Part shown: positions 56,168 through 64,000 of the stretch, piece after piece | How positions within the stretch are numbered: the stretch's first letter is position 1 | Layout: each line of letters opens with the position of its first letter | Translations under genes and position numbers: made by a program | From: Candidatus Thioglobus vulcanius | GTDB lineage: Bacteria > Pseudomonadota > Gammaproteobacteria > PS1 > Pseudothioglobaceae | Reading direction: 5' to 3' | DNA length: 64,000 nt | Assembly (NCBI GenBank): GCA_910595855.1 | Contig: CAJVCJ010000021.1 | Location: forward strand, 1-64,000 | Notes under the pieces: generated by a model | Seen by the model: only the letters and a program-made list of their open reading frames with translations | The model's database searches: none | What the model was told of the DNA's origin: nothing

Positions 56168-56770
56168 ATGTCATCACTTGTTATTAGCGATTTAGATTGT
56201 CAAAGAGGCTACAATCAGCTCTTTAGCAATCTATCTTTTCAGGTAAGTGCTGGCGAGGTATTGCGTATTACTGGCACAAATGGCAGTGGTAAAACATCCT
56301 TATTAAAAATTTTAGCAGGCATTAGTGCGAGCGAGAATGGCGACATTAATTGGGAAAACCATTTAGTTAAATCTGACGAATACCAACAAGAAATTTTCTA
56401 TCTTGGTCATCATGCAGCATTAAGTGGTGAACTGAACAGTCTTGAAAATTTAGAATTTTTAAGTGCCTTAAATAAAAGCACCGATCAACGTAAACTAATC
56501 CAAGCATTAAACGATATTGGCCTTAAAGGTTATGAAGAGGAATATTGCACCAACCTTTCTGCTGGACAAAAACGTCGTGTTATTTTGGCTGGACTTTTTG
56601 TGTCAACAGCCAAAATATGGCTACTAGATGAGCCTTTTACTGCACTAGACCCTGCGGGCGTAAAGATTGTAGAAAGTCGAATTGAACAACACTGTCAAAA
56701 TGGTGGTTTGTGTATATTTACCACTCATCAAGATTCAGCATTGGCCAATCAACGAGTGTTGGCATTATGA
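56168..56770 (+). CDS. ccmA: Cytochrome c maturation ATPase CcmA
   Basis: ATPase of the CcmABCD haem-handling complex for cytochrome c maturation. 200 residues. Walker A GTNGSGKTS (about 38-46), signature NLSAGQKRR, Walker B IWLLDEPFTALD. It overlaps ccmB by four bases (ATGA). It follows the bamE gene by 12 bases. Confidence 0.93.
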   Translation: MSSLVISDLDCQRGYNQLFSNLSFQVSAGEVLRITGTNGSGKTSLLKILAGISASENGDINWENHLVKSDEYQQEIFYLGHHAALSGELNSLENLEFLSALNKSTDQRKLIQALNDIGLKGYEEEYCTNLSAGQKRRVILAGLFVSTAKIWLLDEPFTALDPAGVKIVESRIEQHCQNGGLCIFTTHQDSALANQRVLAL

Positions 56771-57432
56771 ATGTTTATATAAAAACACTGAGTCGTGACC
56801 TACGCGTTGCTCTACGCAATCCTTCTAGTGTGCTCAATCCTTTACTGTTTTTTGTTATTTCTGTCTCTCTATTTCCACTAGCCATTAGCCCAGAAGCAGC
56901 CACACTTTCACAAATTGCTGCCGGTATTATTTGGGTGGCAAGCATGCTAGCTGTACTATTATCACTTAATGCCCTTTTTCATCATGATTACGAAAATGGT
57001 GTTTTAGAGCAAATGGTTAGTTCGCATCATTCTCTACCCTTATTAATACTATCTAAAATTTTTGCACATTGGCTACTCACTGGTATTCCAATTATTTTGC
57101 TATCGCCTTTATTAGGTGTCTTTTTATTTTTAGACGATGAAGGTATAAAAGTATTAATGATTACCCTGCTATTAGCCACACCCAGCTTAAGTCTGATTGG
57201 TAGTATTGGTGCTTCGCTGATTGTTGGGGTTAAAAATTCAGGCATGTTGTTGTCGTTATTAATCTTACCACTCTATATCCCTATTCTAATTTTTGCTTCA
57301 AGTGCTGTATCTCAAGCCCAGTTTGGTCTCGCTATTGATGGACAATTATATTTCTTGGCAATGTTTTTAGTGCTTAGTCTAATGAGCGCACCGCTTGTCA
57401 GCGCTATCGCTCTAAAAATAAGCCTGGAATAA
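56767..57432 (+). CDS. ccmB: Cytochrome c maturation permease CcmB
   Basis: Six-helix membrane partner of CcmA. Start at ATG 56767 (MNVYIKTLSRDL), which overlaps the ccmA stop; 221 residues. LRVALRNPSSVLNPLLFF and the helix pattern are as in the family. ccmC and the later ccm genes do not follow; metK does, with its own promoter and riboswitch. Confidence 0.93.
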   Translation: MNVYIKTLSRDLRVALRNPSSVLNPLLFFVISVSLFPLAISPEAATLSQIAAGIIWVASMLAVLLSLNALFHHDYENGVLEQMVSSHHSLPLLILSKIFAHWLLTGIPIILLSPLLGVFLFLDDEGIKVLMITLLLATPSLSLIGSIGASLIVGVKNSGMLLSLLILPLYIPILIFASSAVSQAQFGLAIDGQLYFLAMFLVLSLMSAPLVSAIALKISLE

Positions 57433-57447
57433 GTTGTACTTTTTTGT

Positions 57448-57453
57448 TATAAT
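57448..57453 (+). promoter_or_regulatory. Candidate -10 box for metK
   Basis: TATAAT, eight bases before the riboswitch aptamer, so transcripts would start near its first stem. No good -35 box lies 17 bases upstream. Confidence 0.5.
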
Positions 57454-57459
57454 AACTTA

Positions 57460-57525
57460 ACACGCTGATTTGTCCCGATTGCTAGCGTTACTACCTAGAG
57501 TAGTTAAAACAAGCTAAAGCAGGCG
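57460..57525 (+). ncRNA. SAM-II-type riboswitch with inserted hairpin, upstream of metK
   Basis: S-adenosylmethionine sensor in the metK leader. The P1 helix pairs ACGCT (57462-57466) with AGCGT (57484-57488) around a loop beginning GATTTG, as in known SAM-II aptamers. The 3' part reads TTAAAACAAGCTAAAG (57504-57519), matching the conserved UUAAACAAG...GCUAAA element that closes the pseudoknot. Between them lies an extra hairpin, ACTAC-CTAGA-GTAGT (57490-57504), not present in the compact aptamers I recall. A terminator-like hairpin follows at 57539. Its place before SAM synthetase fits feedback shut-off by SAM. Confidence 0.8.
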
Positions 57526-57538
57526 TTCTTCTTAACTG

Positions 57539-57564
57539 AAAACCCTTCTTAATTATGGGTTTTT
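57539..57564 (+). terminator. Terminator-like hairpin in the metK leader
   Basis: AAAACCC (57539-57545) and GGGTTTT (57557-57563) with T following, between the SAM-II-type aptamer and the metK ribosome site (AAGGAG). It could be the expression platform that stops transcription when SAM is bound. Confidence 0.55.
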
Positions 57565-57588
57565 AACGTTCACAAGGAGAACTAAATA

Positions 57589-58722
57589 ATGATATTTACT
57601 TCTGAATCGGTGTCTGCAGGACACCCTGATAAGGTTTGCGATCAAATTTCTGACGCAATTTTAGACGCTGCATTAACACAAGACAAAAACTCACGAGTTG
57701 CTGTTGAAACTTTAGTTAAAGACAATCATGTAGTGCTAGCTGGTGAAATCACCACAGGTGCCAAGATTGACTATGAGAAAATCGTACGCGAAACCATTAT
57801 TGGTATTGGCTATGATAAAGAAGAATACGGCTTTAATGGTCATACCTGCGATTTAACCAATTTATTGGGTGAGCAATCACAAGATATTGCCATGGGTGTT
57901 GATGAATTTACAGATCATGAGCAAGGTGCTGGCGATCAAGGCTTAATGTTTGGTTATGCTTGTGACGCAACTGATGTTTACATGCCTGCACCAATCTTGT
58001 ATGCCCACCGTTTGGTGGCTAAGCAAGCTGAGCTAATGAAAAATGGCACACTACCGTGGTTACGTCCAGATGCAAAATCACAAGTATCTTGTATTTATGA
58101 TGGTCATAAAATTGTTGGTATTGATGGGGTGGTATTATCAACTCAGCATGACGCCGATATTTCATTAGACGATTTACGTGAAGCAATTTTAGAAGAAGTT
58201 ATTAAGCCAGTATTGCCAGAAAAATGGCTTACTGACTCAACCAAATTTCACATCAACCCAACGGGTAATTTTGTCATTGGTGGCCCCGTGGGTGACGCCG
58301 GCCTAACAGGCCGTAAAATTATTGTTGATACTTATGGTGGCATGGCTCGTCATGGTGGCGGTGCTTTTTCTGGAAAAGACCCTTCAAAGGTAGATCGATC
58401 TGCAGCTTATGCAACTCGCTATGTGGCTAAAAATGTTGTTGCCGCTGGTTTAGCACATCGCTGCGAAATACAAGTATCTTATGCCATTGGTGTAGCTGAG
58501 CCAACATCGATCAGTGTTGAAACTTTTGGCACTGGCATAATCTCTAATGATGCAATTGAAGCACTAGTACGTGAACATTTTGACTTACGCCCAAAGGGTT
58601 TAATCGCTATGCTAGATTTGAAACGTCCGATCTATCAACAAACAGCTAGTTATGGTCACTTTGGTCGTACAGAAGATGACATCAGTTGGGAAAAAACCGA
58701 TCGCACTCATTTGTTGAAATAA
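57589..58722 (+). CDS. metK: S-adenosylmethionine synthetase
   Basis: Makes SAM from methionine and ATP. 377 residues. [30 protein letters not shown] and [19 protein letters not shown] are the ATP/methionine/phosphate motifs, all intact. Preceded by AAGGAG, the SAM-II-type riboswitch and a possible terminator. ahcY follows after a second riboswitch, so SAM production and SAH removal are adjacent but separately tuned. Confidence 0.98.
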   Translation: MIFTSESVSAGHPDKVCDQISDAILDAALTQDKNSRVAVETLVKDNHVVLAGEITTGAKIDYEKIVRETIIGIGYDKEEYGFNGHTCDLTNLLGEQSQDIAMGVDEFTDHEQGAGDQGLMFGYACDATDVYMPAPILYAHRLVAKQAELMKNGTLPWLRPDAKSQVSCIYDGHKIVGIDGVVLSTQHDADISLDDLREAILEEVIKPVLPEKWLTDSTKFHINPTGNFVIGGPVGDAGLTGRKIIVDTYGGMARHGGGAFSGKDPSKVDRSAAYATRYVAKNVVAAGLAHRCEIQVSYAIGVAEPTSISVETFGTGIISNDAIEALVREHFDLRPKGLIAMLDLKRPIYQQTASYGHFGRTEDDISWEKTDRTHLLK

Positions 58723-58739
58723 ATTTATTTGGTATAATA
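58712..58739 (+). promoter_or_regulatory. Promoter of ahcY
   Basis: TTGTTG (58712-58717), 16 bases, TGG then TATAAT (58734-58739), an extended -10 type. Start near 58746, right before the SAH riboswitch. It overlaps the metK stop codon. Confidence 0.7.
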
Positions 58740-58747
58740 ACCAAACT

Positions 58748-58816
58748 GCCAAGGAGCGTTGCGTTGAAATTAGTTTCAATCAGGCTTGGCGATCAGAATC
58801 ATAAAACGACGCTCAT
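58748..58816 (+). ncRNA. SAH riboswitch upstream of ahcY
   Basis: S-adenosylhomocysteine sensor. P1 pairs GCCAAG (58749-58754) with CTTGGC (58786-58791). The core GGAGCGTTGC, CAGGCTTGG and AACGACGCTCA matches the SAH aptamer; GAGCG (58755-58759) pairs with CGCTC (58811-58815) to make the pseudoknot. The side hairpin is TTGAAA-TTAG-TTTCAA. Such switches turn on ahcY when SAH builds up. The ribosome site AAAGGAG lies 17 bases beyond. Confidence 0.93.
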
Positions 58817-58843
58817 TTTTTTAAATTTTCTAAAGGAGAAAAA

Positions 58844-60214
58844 ATGAGCAACAATACTTTAAACAATAACGACTATAAAGTAGCTGACATGAGCTTGGCT
58901 GATTACGGCCGCAAGGAAGTGGAACTAGCAGAAGCAGAGATGCCTGCGCTGATGACACTACGTAATAAATATCGCAACGAACAACCTCTAAAAGATGCTC
59001 GCATCTTAGGTTGTATTCACATGACCATTCAGACAGCTGTATTAATGGAAACTTTAGTTGATTTAGGTGCTGAAGTTCGCTGGTCAAGTTGCAATATCTT
59101 TTCAACACAAGATCATGCAGCAGCCGCTATGGTAGCCGCAGACATCCCTACTTTTGCCTGGAAAGGTGAAACTGAAGAAGAATTCTTATGGTGTATCGAG
59201 CAAACTATTTTAGACAATGGCAAGCCTTGGAACGCCAACATGGTGCTTGATGATGGTGGTGACCTTACTCAAATGCTTCATGAAAAATATCCAGAAATGC
59301 TTAATGACATTCACGGTATTAGTGAAGAAACCACAACGGGTGTTCACCGTTTACTAGAAATGATGGAAGAAGGCTCATTGAAAGTGCCAGCTATCAACGT
59401 TAACGATTCAGTGACTAAATCTAAGAACGATAACAAATATGGCTGTCGTCACTCATTAAACGATGCTATTAAGCGTGGTACTGATATGCTAATGTCAGGC
59501 AAAAAAGCGCTAGTAATTGGCTATGGTGATGTTGGAAAAGGTTCGGCACAGTCGCTTCGTCAAGAAGGTATGATCGTTAAAATTTCAGAAATTGATCCAA
59601 TTTGTGCCATGCAAGCTTGCATGGATGGATTTGAAATTGTATCGCCTTACAATGGTGGTATCAACACTGGCACAGTAGCTGGCATCGATACACTTTTATT
59701 AGGTACAACTGATCTAATTGTAACCACAACTGGAAACATGAACGTATGTGATGATGCAATGCTTCAAACACTTAAAGCAGGCGCTGTCGTTTGTAATATT
59801 GGCCATTTCGACAACGAAATTGACACACAATATATGCGTGACAATTGGCAATGGGATGAAGTAAAGCCTCAGGTTCACCGCATCTTTAGAAGTGATGATA
59901 AATCTGATTACTTAATTTTATTATCTGAAGGTCGTCTGGTTAATCTAGGTAACGCAACTGGCCATCCAAGTCGTATCATGGACGGTTCATTTGCCAACCA
60001 AGTTTTGGCTCAAATGCATTTATTTGATGAAAAATTTGCTGATAATGGTGGCGATATTTACGTTGAAGTTCTGCCTAAGAAACTTGACGAAGAAGTGGCC
60101 GCTGGTATGGTTGGTGGTTTTGGCGGTGTATTAACGACACTTACTGATGCTCAAGCTAAATACATCAATGTACCTAAAGAAGGTCCATTTAAGCCAGAAT
60201 CTTATAAATACTAG
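58844..60214 (+). CDS. ahcY: Adenosylhomocysteinase
   Basis: Splits S-adenosylhomocysteine to adenosine and homocysteine, relieving inhibition of methyltransferases. 456 residues. The NAD site is [13 protein letters not shown]; substrate residues lie in [13 protein letters not shown] and [12 protein letters not shown]-terminus is the standard KPESYKY. Controlled by the SAH riboswitch. An intrinsic terminator with a TTCG loop follows at 60259. Confidence 0.97.
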   Translation: MSNNTLNNNDYKVADMSLADYGRKEVELAEAEMPALMTLRNKYRNEQPLKDARILGCIHMTIQTAVLMETLVDLGAEVRWSSCNIFSTQDHAAAAMVAADIPTFAWKGETEEEFLWCIEQTILDNGKPWNANMVLDDGGDLTQMLHEKYPEMLNDIHGISEETTTGVHRLLEMMEEGSLKVPAINVNDSVTKSKNDNKYGCRHSLNDAIKRGTDMLMSGKKALVIGYGDVGKGSAQSLRQEGMIVKISEIDPICAMQACMDGFEIVSPYNGGINTGTVAGIDTLLLGTTDLIVTTTGNMNVCDDAMLQTLKAGAVVCNIGHFDNEIDTQYMRDNWQWDEVKPQVHRIFRSDDKSDYLILLSEGRLVNLGNATGHPSRIMDGSFANQVLAQMHLFDEKFADNGGDIYVEVLPKKLDEEVAAGMVGGFGGVLTTLTDAQAKYINVPKEGPFKPESYKY

Positions 60215-60258
60215 ATTCAAGCTTTAGTAAAATAGTACATTCCCCGCAAGGGAATATA

Positions 60259-60284
60259 AATGCGGCTTTCGAGCCGCATTTTTT
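60259..60284 (+). terminator. Intrinsic terminator after ahcY
   Basis: AATGCGGCT-TTCG-AGCCGCATT followed by TTTT. Nine-base stem with the stable TTCG tetraloop. Confidence 0.95.
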
Positions 60285-60438
60285 ATGTCATTTTCAATAT
60301 TTACTAAATTTATAATAACTACAAATACAATTAGATAAAAATAGCCATAAATACTAATAAAATGGTATATTTTGGCTAAAATTTAATAATTTATAGCATT
60401 ATATTGAAAATAATGAATATTTTTATACGGAAAAAACC

Positions 60439-61422
60439 ATGATTGACCCTATTTTTACCAATAATAAAAAATTTGAACAAGAATTTTCCAATAATTTGGA
60501 AAAAATGCTAGAAAATGATGAGCTAGGCGTGTTTATTTTAGTACTTGCTAATGCATTGTCTGATGAAAAACTCTGGCGACAACTTAAACCAGGTTTAAAG
60601 CAAAAATTTGAACAGCTTAAATCAAAAGAACCTCAAGGCGCAGCTGATGATATTGATGTTTTTAATCAACTGATTGAGTTAGATTTAAACGATCTTGAAG
60701 TGACTAACTATAAAGATCTTGGTAACTTTGAATTGCAATACAACCGATTAAGAGCCTTGCGTCCAAAAAGAATGTCTGGCGTAAGCACTAAAGGAATGAG
60801 TCTTGATTTTGATGAGAATACTTTTAACTTCAATAAGCCGTTTTTACAAAAAGAGTTGTTTTGGCAGGGTAAGTTTTTTTCGAAAAATATATCACTTTTT
60901 TACAATAAATTCCCATTTGCTAAGCTTCACGGCTTAGTGGTGGTTGAAGCCGAACAGCAACACCCTCAATTAATGAGCGCTGAGCTTCATCAGTTTGCTT
61001 GGATGATGGCCAACAGTATTGGCTTAAACATTAAAGGCTTTAGTTTGGCTTACAATTCCTATGGCGCTTATGCATCGGTGAATCATTTTCACCTACAATG
61101 CTTTATTAGAGAAAAGCCTCTACCAATTGAAAACAACGACAAGCATCCATTGATAAACTATTGGTTTAATTCAGTTGGTGATGCTTGGGAATTTATTGAA
61201 AGCTTACATCGTGATGAGCAGCCTTATCATTTGATTTATCGCGATCAAGCTATTTTATGTGTTGTCCGTCAGCGTCAAGATGACTACAAGCATGCTGATT
61301 GGACCTCTGGCTACGCTTGGTATGAAGCTTGTGGTGGTTTGAGCACTTACACACTGGAAGATTTTGATCAGCTAACTGAAGCGCAACTTAATAAAGAATT
61401 ATTAAAATTAAAAATAACCTAG
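60439..61422 (+). CDS. HIT/GalT-superfamily protein of unknown substrate
   Basis: 327 residues. The C-terminal two-thirds look like the HIT fold of nucleotidylyltransferases and phosphorylases: FPFAKLHGLVVVE, then NHFHLQ with H216, H218 and Q220, the H-x-H-x-Q type of GalT/Ap4A phosphorylase/GDP-galactose phosphorylase rather than the H-x-H-x-H-x-x of small HIT proteins. The N-terminal 100 residues are helical and acidic. It stands alone between ahcY and glyQ. It may transfer or remove a nucleotide from a sugar phosphate; the substrate is unknown. Confidence 0.65.
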   Translation: MIDPIFTNNKKFEQEFSNNLEKMLENDELGVFILVLANALSDEKLWRQLKPGLKQKFEQLKSKEPQGAADDIDVFNQLIELDLNDLEVTNYKDLGNFELQYNRLRALRPKRMSGVSTKGMSLDFDENTFNFNKPFLQKELFWQGKFFSKNISLFYNKFPFAKLHGLVVVEAEQQHPQLMSAELHQFAWMMANSIGLNIKGFSLAYNSYGAYASVNHFHLQCFIREKPLPIENNDKHPLINYWFNSVGDAWEFIESLHRDEQPYHLIYRDQAILCVVRQRQDDYKHADWTSGYAWYEACGGLSTYTLEDFDQLTEAQLNKELLKLKIT

Positions 61423-61464
61423 TAATATTGATATTTTTTTTCAAATCGTTTTTTTTTTTTTTGC

Positions 61465-61600
61465 TATACTTGCCTTGTTATTAAACATCCTCAATGTTTA
61501 ATAACTGCTAAAAAAGGTTTTATCTCCATATTTCTTTTTTAGTATCTTGGGGGCTTCATGTTAAATCTTCTCGGCTTTATAAAAAAAGCCCCCAACCTTT
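61465..61600 (+). ncRNA. Candidate structured RNA upstream of glyQ
   Basis: A T-rich stretch and TATACT (61465-61470) could be a promoter. Beyond it a perfect 12-base stem, GTTATTAAACAT (61477-61488) with ATGTTTAATAAC (61494-61505), loop CCTCA, is followed by TTGGGGGCTT (61547-61556) pairing with AAGCCCCCAA (61586-61595). An inner GGCTTT/AAAGCC pairing (about 61573-61590) competes with the long one. No reading frame is present. It may be a small RNA or the glyQ leader. Not 4.5S, 6S or tmRNA by sequence. Confidence 0.4.
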
Positions 61601-61690
61601 CACATCATCTGTATTTACAAATACCTTATCGAGTAAGACTTGATGCGGTAAAATTTTTGTAATTTTTAGACTTATTTAAGCTGATTTATT

Positions 61691-62590
61691 ATGTCAATTT
61701 CAGAGCTAGATGCAACTGCCTCTTTTCAAAATTTAATCTTAAAGCTACAAACTTTTTGGGCATCAAAAGGTTGCACATTGTTACAACCTTTTGACATGGA
61801 AATGGGTGCAGGCACCTTCCATCCAGCAACTTTTTTACGCGCTATTGGCCCTGAGCCATGGAATGCAGCTTATGTTCAACCGTCACGCCGTCCAACTGAT
61901 GGTCGCTATGGTAAGAACCCAAATCGCTTACAGCACTATTATCAGTTTCAAGTTATTCTTAAGCCATCCCCTAAAAATATTCAAGATTTATATCTAGAAT
62001 CTTTAGCGGAAATTGGCATTGATTTAACCAAGCACGATGTTCGTTTTGTTGAGGATAACTGGGAATCACCAACGTTAGGCGCTTGGGGATTGGGCTGGGA
62101 GATTTGGCTTAATGGCATGGAAGTATCTCAATTTACCTATTTTCAGCAGATTGGTGGCTTAGCTTGCAAACCTGTTGCGGGTGAGTTAACTTATGGTCTT
62201 GAACGATTAGCCATGTACCTTCAAGGTGTTGACTCTGTGTTTGATTTAGTTTGGACTGAAGGTGTTAGCTATGGCGATGTATTCCATCAAAATGAAGTTG
62301 AGCAATCAACCTATAATTTTGAAATCGCTGATACTGACGTATTGTTTAAGCAGTTTGATGAAGCGGAAGCCATGAATCAGCAATTGATTGAAAAAGCCTT
62401 ATCGTATCCTGCTTACGAGCAAGTCATGAAAGCCTCTCACTTATTTAACCTACTTGATGCCCGCCATGCAATTAGTGTGACAGATCGTGCTCGCTTTATT
62501 CGTCGAGTGCGTGCCATGAGCCAAAAAGTAGCACAAACATATTATGATTCACGCGAAGCGTTAGGCTTTCCAATGGTGAAAGATAGCTAA
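61691..62590 (+). CDS. glyQ: Glycyl-tRNA synthetase alpha subunit
   Basis: Catalytic alpha chain of the tetrameric glycyl-tRNA synthetase. 299 residues. Class II motifs: [32 protein letters not shown] and [19 protein letters not shown], near identical to the family. The beta gene glyS lies 15 kb away on the other strand. Followed six bases later by yqaA. Confidence 0.97.
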   Translation: MSISELDATASFQNLILKLQTFWASKGCTLLQPFDMEMGAGTFHPATFLRAIGPEPWNAAYVQPSRRPTDGRYGKNPNRLQHYYQFQVILKPSPKNIQDLYLESLAEIGIDLTKHDVRFVEDNWESPTLGAWGLGWEIWLNGMEVSQFTYFQQIGGLACKPVAGELTYGLERLAMYLQGVDSVFDLVWTEGVSYGDVFHQNEVEQSTYNFEIADTDVLFKQFDEAEAMNQQLIEKALSYPAYEQVMKASHLFNLLDARHAISVTDRARFIRRVRAMSQKVAQTYYDSREALGFPMVKDS

Positions 62591-62596
62591 ACTTGC

Positions 62597-63169
62597 ATGA
62601 AAATTTTTTCTAAACTTTATCAAAAATCATTAGATTGGGCGCAAAGTAAATTTGCCATTTATTGGTTAGCGGTTGTTAGTTTTTTAGAATCTAGCGTTTT
62701 ACCCTACCCGCCACCTGATATTTTATTGGCACCAATGGCTTTACAACGAACTGATAAAGCCTATTATTTTGCCTTTATAGCAACTATATTCTCAGTGTTA
62801 GGTGGATTAGTGGGCTATCTACTTGGCGATATTTTGCTTAGTTTTTTACTTAATTATGGGCTTATTAAGCCTGTATCAGTTGATTTGATTAAAGAATTTT
62901 TTGATCAATATGGTATTTTGGTAGTTGGTATTGCTGCGTTCAGCCCCATTCCTTATAAGCTTGCTACCATTAGTGCTGGCAGCATGGCAATGCCTTTATT
63001 GCCATTTATTGCTATTTCATTAGTGGCTCGTGGTGCTCGCTATTATCTAGTTGCTGGACTGGTTAAAGCCTACGGTAGTGCTTGCGACCAATGGTTACAA
63101 AAGTACATGGATCGCTTAGGCTATGGGTTGGTTGTATTGGTTATTTTTGGAGCTTGGTATGTGGGTTAA
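62597..63169 (+). CDS. yqaA: YqaA-type DedA/VTT membrane protein
   Basis: 190 residues, about five helices with the re-entrant VTT pattern: SSVLPYPPPDILLAPMAL near 33-50 and FSPIPYKLATISAGSMAMP near 114-132 with the conserved Pro and Gly. DedA-family proteins are inner-membrane transporters; several move undecaprenyl phosphate or phospholipid. The yqaA-nlpD order fits gammaproteobacteria. Its end overlaps the NlpD-like gene by eleven bases. Confidence 0.88.
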   Translation: MKIFSKLYQKSLDWAQSKFAIYWLAVVSFLESSVLPYPPPDILLAPMALQRTDKAYYFAFIATIFSVLGGLVGYLLGDILLSFLLNYGLIKPVSVDLIKEFFDQYGILVVGIAAFSPIPYKLATISAGSMAMPLLPFIAISLVARGARYYLVAGLVKAYGSACDQWLQKYMDRLGYGLVVLVIFGAWYVG

Positions 63170-63737
63170 ATTATTTAGTGTCGTGATTTTACTGTCTCTA
63201 AATGGTTGTTATTCTCAAGCACCAAAACAAGCGATTATCGTTATTGAAAAATCTTCAAATTTGGAGAATATCAATCATCAGCGTTTCGGAAAAATAGATA
63301 AAGTTGAGAAAAAAACTCGCAGAATAACAGACTATACAGTCATTAAAAAAGTACATAAGACTCAGAAAAAAAATGTAGCAAAAACTCACAAGGCGTCTTC
63401 AAGTTGGAAGACGCCAATCAACAGTAAAGTAAGTAAAACCTACTCTAAAAAACACCCAGGTTTAACTTTTAGTTCACATCAGGGGCAAGAAGTACGTGTT
63501 ATTCGCGATGGAAAAATTATCTACATTGGCGATAAAATGAAAAGTTATGGGCAAATGATTATCGTTCGCCATCCACTTGGGTTTAATAGTACCTACACTC
63601 AAACCCAATCATTACAAGCCTCTCTGGGTGATTCGGTTGATAAAGGACAAGTCATTGCAATGACAACTGATCAGCCTTTTTACTTTGAAATGACCAAATT
63701 TGAGCAAACGATTAATCCGCTCAAATATTTGAAATAA
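63159..63737 (+). CDS. nlpD: NlpD-like lipoprotein with degenerate LytM domain
   Basis: 192 residues from ATG 63159, with lipobox LNGC at about 17-20. Residues 20-85 are a basic linker; the LysM domain normal for NlpD is missing. Residues 90-190 form the LytM/M23 fold (SSHQGQEVRVIRDGKIIYIG, SYGQMIIVRH, INPLKYL). The zinc ligands are lost: HxGxD region reads HPGLTF, AYAH reads TYTQ, and LHFE reads FYFE. It therefore cannot cleave peptidoglycan and should act, like NlpD, as an activator of an amidase at the septum. Confidence 0.82.
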   Translation: MWVKLFSVVILLSLNGCYSQAPKQAIIVIEKSSNLENINHQRFGKIDKVEKKTRRITDYTVIKKVHKTQKKNVAKTHKASSSWKTPINSKVSKTYSKKHPGLTFSSHQGQEVRVIRDGKIIYIGDKMKSYGQMIIVRHPLGFNSTYTQTQSLQASLGDSVDKGQVIAMTTDQPFYFEMTKFEQTINPLKYLK

Positions 63738-63755
63738 GCGCTAAAATATTTATTA

Positions 63756-64000
63756 TGAATGAATTTTTACAAAATATACCTCCCTACCAGACTGCTGGAA
63801 TTTTATTTATCGTAGCACTAGTTGCTCATACAGTCTTAGGTTTCGCCTTAAAGCAAATTACTAAACATACAAGTCGAACTAAAAATCAGTTTGATGACCA
63901 TTTAATCAATGCTGTCTCTCCACCATTAAAAGTATTGATTTGGTTTGCTTGGGTGTTTTTCTCTATCAATGCATTTAAAGCAGATATTACCGCACTAAGT
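63756..64000 (+). CDS. MscS-type channel, N-terminal part only
   Basis: Runs off the right edge. The 81 residues seen start MNEFLQNIPPYQTAG, with a first helix at about 13-32, a charged loop (KQITKHTSRTKNQFDDH) and a second helix near 55-72. The TKNQFDDHLINAVSPPLKVLIW stretch is typical of the segment just before the pore in MscS-like mechanosensitive channels. The pore and beta domains lie outside. Confidence 0.65.

Noticed and set aside
60239..60254. ATTCCC-CGCAA-GGGAAT hairpin as a separate terminator
   Set aside because: No T run follows, and the stronger TTCG-loop terminator lies directly downstream.
61547..61595. 4.5S SRP RNA ending GGGGGC/GCCCCC
   Set aside because: The conserved GGUCAGGUCCGGAAGGAAGCAGCC-type apical loop is absent and the length is too short.

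Overview
The window is a gene-dense, AT-rich stretch of a gammaproteobacterial chromosome. Gene order and content point to a chemolithoautotrophic sulfur oxidiser of the SUP05/Thioglobaceae group: form I RuBisCO with CbbQ/CbbO activase and a divergent CbbR, a Pseudomonas-like nitrate assimilation operon, a complete set of molybdenum cofactor genes, a DsrC-family protein, and classic gamma synteny (lolB/hemA-prfA, fur/bamE, ruvB-ybgC-tolQRA). Form I rather than form II RuBisCO resembles the thiotrophic mussel-symbiont branch more than free-living SUP05. This placement is an inference from content only. No tRNA, rRNA, CRISPR array, prophage or intact insertion sequence was seen.

Layout. (1) 1-8.2 kb: a cut-off aldehyde dehydrogenase, an acetolactate synthase-like enzyme and a truncated glutamate-synthase-like remnant. 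An operon follows: thiopurine methyltransferase, membrane-anchored cold-shock protein, lytic transglycosylase lipoprotein, Rieske protein and TrpD-like protein. Redoxin, ung and pdxB run the other way. (2) 8.3-20 kb: the nitrate assimilation operon on the minus strand, in the order two tandem NarK-type transporters, PP2C phosphatase-kinase fusion, nirB, nirD, nasA, and a fused iron-sulfur/membrane-anchor subunit. (3) 20.2-25.6 kb: moaE, mobA, moeA-moaC-moaA-moaD and mog, which supply the cofactor for NasA, plus a DsrC-like gene. (4) 25.7-35.4 kb: a RuBisCO production island on the minus strand (cbbL, cbbS, terminator, small unknown gene, cbbQ, cbbO, small unknown gene, cnoX, groS, groL) with cbbR divergent. 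(5) 35.6-42.6 kb: argJ, a Fur-boxed ferric iron ABC transporter, a cation efflux protein, ruvC and thioredoxin. (6) 42.6-51.1 kb: one long overlapping minus-strand operon from ruvB through tolQRA, an orphan DUF2384 protein, orphan minC, glyS and dtd to small unknown genes. (7) 51.1-64 kb: lolB, hemA-prfA, znuB-fur, an extended BamE, ccmAB, metK and ahcY, a HIT-like protein, glyQ, yqaA, a degenerate NlpD and a cut-off MscS-type channel.

Regulation visible in the sequence includes a SAM-II-type riboswitch with an extra hairpin before metK and an SAH riboswitch before ahcY, so the two halves of the methyl cycle respond to opposite metabolites. There is also a sigma-32 promoter before groSL, perfect Fur boxes in the iron operon, a near-consensus promoter with overlapping repeats at cbbL, and a 7-2-7 palindrome at the nitrate operon promoter. 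Intrinsic terminators sit inside the cbb and fbp operons, where they probably set subunit ratios.

The most interesting items are the RuBisCO/chaperone island with two unknown small genes, the quinol-type fused anchor in the nitrate operon, the paired riboswitches, the DsrC-like protein lacking its terminal cysteine, the orphan DUF2384-minC pair, and the BamE with a repeat-grown coiled coil.
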